DNA of 64,000 nucleotides from NCBI GenBank assembly GCA_026874595.1, contig CM049314.1, positions 76,336,300-76,400,299 on the forward strand, written 5' to 3'. Below the pieces are notes generated by a model. It did no database searches and was not told where the DNA came from. It saw only the letters and a program-made list of their open reading frames with translations. The position numbers were made by a program, and so were the translations under genes. Of the stretch, positions 63,501 to 64,000 are shown one piece after another (positions within the stretch are counted from its first letter, which is position 1; every line of letters begins with the position of its first letter). The stretch is from Sipunculus nudus (Eukaryota > Annelida > Sipuncula > Golfingiida > Sipunculidae).

Positions 63501-64000
63501 ATTTTTTGGATTAAAAAAACCGGGATTATAAAAATGAAATCAAACACAAACTCTATGCTGGGACAAGAACCCTGCCGTTGAAGAATTTTACCTTGATTTT
63601 TTTAGTAAATTACGAAAGTTGTGACCATATAAGGGCCCGATCGCTTTTTGTCTGTCCCCGACAACAGATATCGCTATTATAGATGAAAAGGTCATTAAAA
63701 GATGAGCCATTTTTATGAATATGAAATTTTATTCATCCAAAAAAATTATTATTAAAATTTATATAATTAGGCTAAAAATCATCCTGACTGAATGGACTGA
63801 GATTTTTTTAATCCTGAGGGTAATAGGACCACCAAATCTGAAATACTGCTTCAGATAGTATTGTATTTTCCTTATTCATCTGATCTTTTACCTACATCAA
63901 ATACAAGTGCAATCAAGAACTTACGTTTACATGTATTGGTATCCCAGAAGTGCCCCCTGGTTGCTCCAATGCAGGTTGGACAATTCGCGGATGTAAATGA
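38598..64000 (-). CDS. Gene M: inverted paralogue of gene P, furin-like cassettes + Ly6/uPAR domain + C-terminal hydrophobic tail, 5' partial
   Basis: Thirty-nine exons on the minus strand; M1-M35 match P1-P35 one to one in order, phase and nearly always length, and U1-U4 are four further cassettes upstream whose P partners would lie left of the window. About 1,250 codons are visible without an internal stop or frameshift. The cassette layout is as in gene P. The LU domain is kept (CYHC start, CCETAMCN end), but the C-terminal tail differs: it contains two Cys and an Arg (IIACSAIMCVLVALQRFLA) where P has a smoother hydrophobic stretch, so GPI attachment is less certain. One intron uses a GC donor. 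The open frame in all exons argues that both copies are functional. Function is unknown. Confidence 0.85.
39427..39528 (-). CDS. M exon 34: LU domain part 2
   Basis: Phase 0-0, 102 nt like P34 (ALKTSSGD...YTYGCYNTTEKPCGMCE). Donor GTGAGT, acceptor AACCAG. Confidence 0.88.
39907..40004 (-). CDS. M exon 33: LU domain part 1
   Basis: Phase 1 to 0, 98 nt like P33 (ACYHCTGNDCQAPDNTTAL), with the NTT glycosylation site kept. Donor GTAAGA. Confidence 0.88.
40411..40512 (-). CDS. M exon 32: four-Cys cassette
   Basis: Phase 1-1, 102 nt, LNIQGCLSYYDRPNHCVNC, partner of P32. Confidence 0.9.
40925..41029 (-). CDS. M exon 31: six-Cys furin-like cassette
   Basis: Phase 1-1, 105 nt, CAACSSATVCTACSGNNMIN. 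The intron before it is only 357 bp against 1.9 kb in P, where the element of intron 30 sits. Confidence 0.9.
41387..41494 (-). CDS. M exon 30: six-Cys furin-like cassette
   Basis: Phase 1-1, 108 nt, CPTGCSACSAAADGTVTC. One codon longer than P30 (TTNLC for TSLC). Donor GTAGGT in both. Confidence 0.9.
41700..42087. repeat. 129-bp tandem repeat, 3 copies
   Basis: Copies start at about 41701, 41830 and 41959 (ATACACTGGTGAATGTCATT ... AAAGAATCACCC) and are very similar, hence young. Located in the intron between M29 and M30; the paired P intron (324 bp) has none. Confidence 0.93.
42315..42416 (-). CDS. M exon 29: six-Cys furin-like cassette with GC splice donor
   Basis: Phase 1-1, 102 nt, CLSGCTVCLNSTVCSDC. 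After the exon the intron begins GCAAGT instead of GTAAGT, an accepted GC-AG form; no alternative GT keeps the frame and length of P29. Confidence 0.87.
42836..42928 (-). CDS. M exon 28: six-Cys furin-like cassette
   Basis: Phase 1-1, 93 nt, CPSNCAQCTSDTQCSQC; GTATGT donor as in P28. Confidence 0.9.
43398..43496 (-). CDS. M exon 27: six-Cys furin-like cassette
   Basis: Phase 1-1, 99 nt, CGSGCSACTSGTACDTC...KVSGTNTCN; partner of P27. Confidence 0.9.
43715..43788. repeat. (CTAT)n/(CT)n/(AT)n compound microsatellite
   Basis: ATCT repeats pass into CT and then TA repeats in the intron between M26 and M27. Confidence 0.93.
43870..43971 (-). CDS. M exon 26: six-Cys furin-like cassette
   Basis: Phase 1-1, 102 nt, ECPGGASCLACTDGTSCSNC; partner of P26. 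Confidence 0.9.
44237..44332 (-). CDS. M exon 25: six-Cys furin-like cassette
   Basis: Phase 1-1, 96 nt, CETCKAGYYVSNGACT; partner of P25. Confidence 0.9.
44554..44646 (-). CDS. M exon 24: furin-like cassette with five Cys
   Basis: Phase 1-1, 93 nt, STSCQTC...VTCSSCKADYTLEVCV. The first Cys is absent as in P24. Confidence 0.9.
44795..44890 (-). CDS. M exon 23: furin-like cassette with seven Cys
   Basis: Phase 1-1, 96 nt, CVSGCAVCTDATTCQQC then STHC. The extra Cys is kept as in P23. Only 148 bp from M24. Confidence 0.9.
45271..45384 (-). CDS. M exon 22: six-Cys cassette with CVC variant
   Basis: Phase 1-1, 114 nt; protein nearly identical to P22, including SCVCNSGYFWDASATPP. Confidence 0.9.
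45541..45580. repeat. (AT)n microsatellite
   Basis: Twenty AT units between M21 and M22. Confidence 0.95.
45910..46005 (-). CDS. M exon 21: six-Cys furin-like cassette
   Basis: Phase 1-1, 96 nt, CPANCQACSSTTSCSQCDTN; about three differences from P21. Confidence 0.9.
46597..46692 (-). CDS. M exon 20: six-Cys furin-like cassette
   Basis: Phase 1-1, 96 nt, CIANCASCTSATTCTTC. Donor GTAATA as in P20. Introns on both sides remain alignable with P over hundreds of bases. Confidence 0.9.
46959..47066 (-). CDS. M exon 19: long four-Cys cassette
   Basis: Phase 1-1, 108 nt, CPGSLGSMNTQTVCDQCGGT; partner of P19. Confidence 0.9.
47450..47548 (-). CDS. M exon 18: six-Cys furin-like cassette
   Basis: Phase 1-1, 99 nt, CPTGCSACSHSSGTTTCTAC. 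An (AT)n tract (47552-47576) abuts the acceptor and may serve in place of a normal polypyrimidine tract. Confidence 0.87.
47953..48030 (-). CDS. M exon 17: four-Cys cassette
   Basis: Phase 1-1, 78 nt, CELNTNTRCTNCGANYFLAS; partner of P17. Confidence 0.87.
48344..48445 (-). CDS. M exon 16: six-Cys furin-like cassette
   Basis: Phase 1-1, 102 nt, CPTDCVDCSTAGASGCDTC; partner of P16. Confidence 0.87.
48951..49028 (-). CDS. M exon 15: four-Cys cassette
   Basis: Phase 1-1, 78 nt, CTTATLDTQAKCNGCKRPW; partner of P15. Confidence 0.87.
49029..50085 (-). other. Intron between M14 and M15
   Basis: About 1 kb; contains a 98-bp tandem duplication (listed separately) and otherwise no recognised signal. 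Confidence 0.5.
49717..49913. repeat. 98-bp tandem duplication
   Basis: Two copies starting GACCTACCAGAACCCC at 49717 and 49815, sharing GTTTGAACGT..GGGCCTA and ATGTGTG....TTGAC. Moderately diverged. Confidence 0.85.
50086..50199 (-). CDS. M exon 14: six-Cys furin-like cassette
   Basis: Phase 1-1, 114 nt, CPSHCQTC...CLSCDDGYTVVSGACV; partner of P14. Confidence 0.87.
50200..51289 (-). other. Intron between M13 and M14 (1.1 kb)
   Basis: AT-rich; no repeat or gene recognised. Confidence 0.45.
51290..51406 (-). CDS. M exon 13: long four-Cys cassette
   Basis: Phase 1-1, 117 nt, DECESGCSKSDGSAREFSS; same irregular spacing as P13. Confidence 0.87.
51852..51932 (-). CDS. M exon 12: four-Cys cassette
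   Basis: Phase 1-1, 81 nt, AECNACTGKYWDGDSCQ; partner of P12. Confidence 0.87.
52110..52428. mobile_element. Candidate MITE with TA target duplication
   Basis: Terminal inverted repeats CCTCTTTCACAC (52112-52123) and GTGTGAAAGGGG (52415-52426) match at 11 of 12 bases and are flanked by TA on each side, giving a 320-bp element without coding capacity. TA duplication suggests mobilisation by a Tc1/mariner-type transposase (inference). It lies in the intron between M11 and M12; the paired P intron has none. Confidence 0.6.
52588..52692 (-). CDS. M exon 11: four-Cys cassette
   Basis: Phase 1-1, 105 nt, VVTDNLCSGSASAITSQTAC; three codons longer than P11 in the first loop. Confidence 0.85.
52936..53007 (-). 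CDS. M exon 10: Thr-rich short cassette with two Cys
   Basis: Phase 1-1, 72 nt, ITSTTTQANCDNNYGYAWTM. Only two Cys, as in P10. Confidence 0.8.
53577..53666 (-). CDS. M exon 9: four-Cys cassette
   Basis: Phase 1-1, 90 nt, VTSGQCSSSGTATTCPAC; partner of P9. Donor GTAGTA. Confidence 0.84.
54231..54326 (-). CDS. M exon 8: four-Cys cassette
   Basis: Phase 1-1, 96 nt, VDCLAASNSQTQGTCEACKN; weaker match to P8, two codons longer. Confidence 0.82.
54609..54695 (-). CDS. M exon 7: four-Cys cassette
   Basis: Phase 1-1, 87 nt, VNCHDQALSTQDNCEYCMHH; partner of P7. Donor GTACTA. Confidence 0.85.
54696..57114 (-). other. Largest intron of gene M in the window (2.4 kb)
   Basis: Pairs with P intron 6 but lacks the 30-bp minisatellite. 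AT-rich; no gene, RNA or repeat recognised. Confidence 0.5.
57115..57210 (-). CDS. M exon 6: four-Cys cassette
   Basis: Phase 1-1, 96 nt, CSSADSQAKCDACSGYKW, then a five-residue insertion relative to P6 before the last Cys (ANSNAGGCV). Confidence 0.84.
57497..57595 (-). CDS. M exon 5: four-Cys cassette
   Basis: Phase 1-1, 99 nt, NDADCANPSGITDQNKCTAC; one codon longer than P5 at its end. Confidence 0.85.
58112..58198 (-). CDS. M exon 4: four-Cys cassette
   Basis: Phase 1-1, 87 nt, VDCTAQSLDQASCNRCRPYK; partner of P4. Confidence 0.86.
58655..58745. repeat. 40-bp direct repeat (GTGTAAACAC) and related words
   Basis: CGTGTAAACACGRCTCATTA followed by GGTGTAAACAGGGTACGTTT occurs twice in tandem. 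Degenerate relatives (CAGTGTGAACAGGRCTTRC) recur through 59510-59700, giving a loose array of roughly 20-40-bp units in the intron between M3 and M4. Confidence 0.75.
59500..59715. repeat. Degenerate 'TCAGTGTGAACAGGGCTTGCT' repeat
   Basis: About eight imperfect copies of a 20-30-bp word; same family as 58655-58745. Confidence 0.7.
59819..59936. repeat. 51-bp direct duplication flanking a telomere-like motif
   Basis: A 51-bp segment (AAACGCATATATCATGTCTG ...) is present at 59819-59869 and again at 59886-59936. The 16-bp joint is AGCTAACCCTAACCCT, i.e. two to three CCCTAA units. Confidence 0.9.
60082..60168 (-). CDS. M exon 3: four-Cys cassette
   Basis: Phase 1-1, 87 nt, ATLCTGALDSESKCKQCLSH; partner of P3. 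Confidence 0.86.
60731..60823 (-). CDS. M exon 2: four-Cys cassette
   Basis: Phase 1-1, 93 nt, LTTQSACESCKNRYWGGHC; partner of P2. Donor GTAATT. Confidence 0.85.
60824..61842 (-). other. Intron between M1 and M2 (1.0 kb)
   Basis: AT-rich. CCCTTTCACACCG at about 61266 resembles one end of the MITE at 52110, perhaps a remnant. Nothing else seen. Confidence 0.4.
61843..61941 (-). CDS. M exon 1: four-Cys cassette
   Basis: Phase 1-1, 99 nt, SSQCNLCIAAGLGATYSNNQ; partner of P1, one codon longer. Confidence 0.85.
62243..62326 (-). CDS. M exon U1: four-Cys cassette
   Basis: Phase 1-1, 84 nt, C-x12-C-x2-C-x9-C (TSCESCGNNKYLTSSCQ). The P partner lies outside the window. Donor GTATGG is weak but in phase. 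Confidence 0.8.
62835..62921 (-). CDS. M exon U2: four-Cys cassette
   Basis: Phase 1-1, 87 nt, C-x12-C-x2-C-x9-C (SCQACSGVYWESNACS). Confidence 0.83.
63289..63378 (-). CDS. M exon U3: six-Cys furin-like cassette
   Basis: Phase 1-1, 90 nt, CMADCLSCSSTTTCSQC, with spacing like M20-M21. Shows that six-Cys units also occur N-terminally. Confidence 0.84.
63925..64000 (-). CDS. M exon U4: cassette cut by the window end
   Basis: Visible part ends NCPTCIGATRGHFWDTNTCK with a GTAAGT donor. No acceptor AG is seen, so the exon continues beyond 64000. Confidence 0.75.

Overview
The window is animal nuclear DNA: AT-rich, full of introns, with GT...AG splice sites and many micro-, mini- and dispersed repeats. 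The texture of the dispersed repeats suggests a lophotrochozoan, most likely a bivalve mollusc. That placement is an impression from repeat style and was not tested by a search.

Almost all real coding sequence belongs to two paralogous genes that converge tail to tail. Gene P (+) enters from the left edge and runs from 313 to its stop at 32927-32929 (35 exons, 1,127 codons here). Gene M (-) enters from the right edge and runs down to its stop at 38598-38600 (39 exons, about 1,250 codons here). Both 5' ends, with signal peptides and promoters, lie outside. Every one of the 35 exons of P has a partner in M in the same order, usually of identical length, so this is a large inverted duplication with arms of at least about 26-32 kb and a 5.7-kb spacer.

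Each exon P1-P32 encodes one small cysteine-rich cassette and has phase 1 at both ends. Cassettes P1-P13, P15, P17, P19 and P32 are short, mostly four-Cys units (C-x7-12-C-x2-C-x8-16-C, often with Trp or Tyr before the last Cys). P14, P16, P18 and most of P20-P31 are six-Cys units of furin-like (FU) type. Exons 33-35 switch to phase-0 introns and encode a Ly6/uPAR (LU) three-finger domain ending in CCxxxxCN, followed by a hydrophobic tail typical of a GPI-anchor signal. The predicted products are large GPI-anchored extracellular proteins made of 32 or more stacked Cys-rich cassettes on an LU domain. No name or function can be assigned from sequence alone.

Introns hold the rest: a 30-bp x 40 minisatellite (3.4-4.6 kb), a 63-bp x 22 minisatellite with a dimeric higher-order pattern (25.9-27.3 kb), a decayed non-LTR retrotransposon (28.5-30.1 kb), two large dispersed repeats (5.8-6.3 and 23.9-25.4 kb), a 129-bp trimer (41.7-42.1 kb), a candidate TA-flanked MITE (52.1-52.4 kb), a telomere-like motif inside a duplication (59.8-59.9 kb) and many (AT)n/(CT)n tracts. 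The larger repeats checked are found in only one of the two paired introns, so they arose after the duplication. Yet in pairs 18-27 even introns remain alignable, which suggests recent gene conversion. The 5.7-kb spacer has no supported gene. Introns not listed separately showed nothing I recognise.
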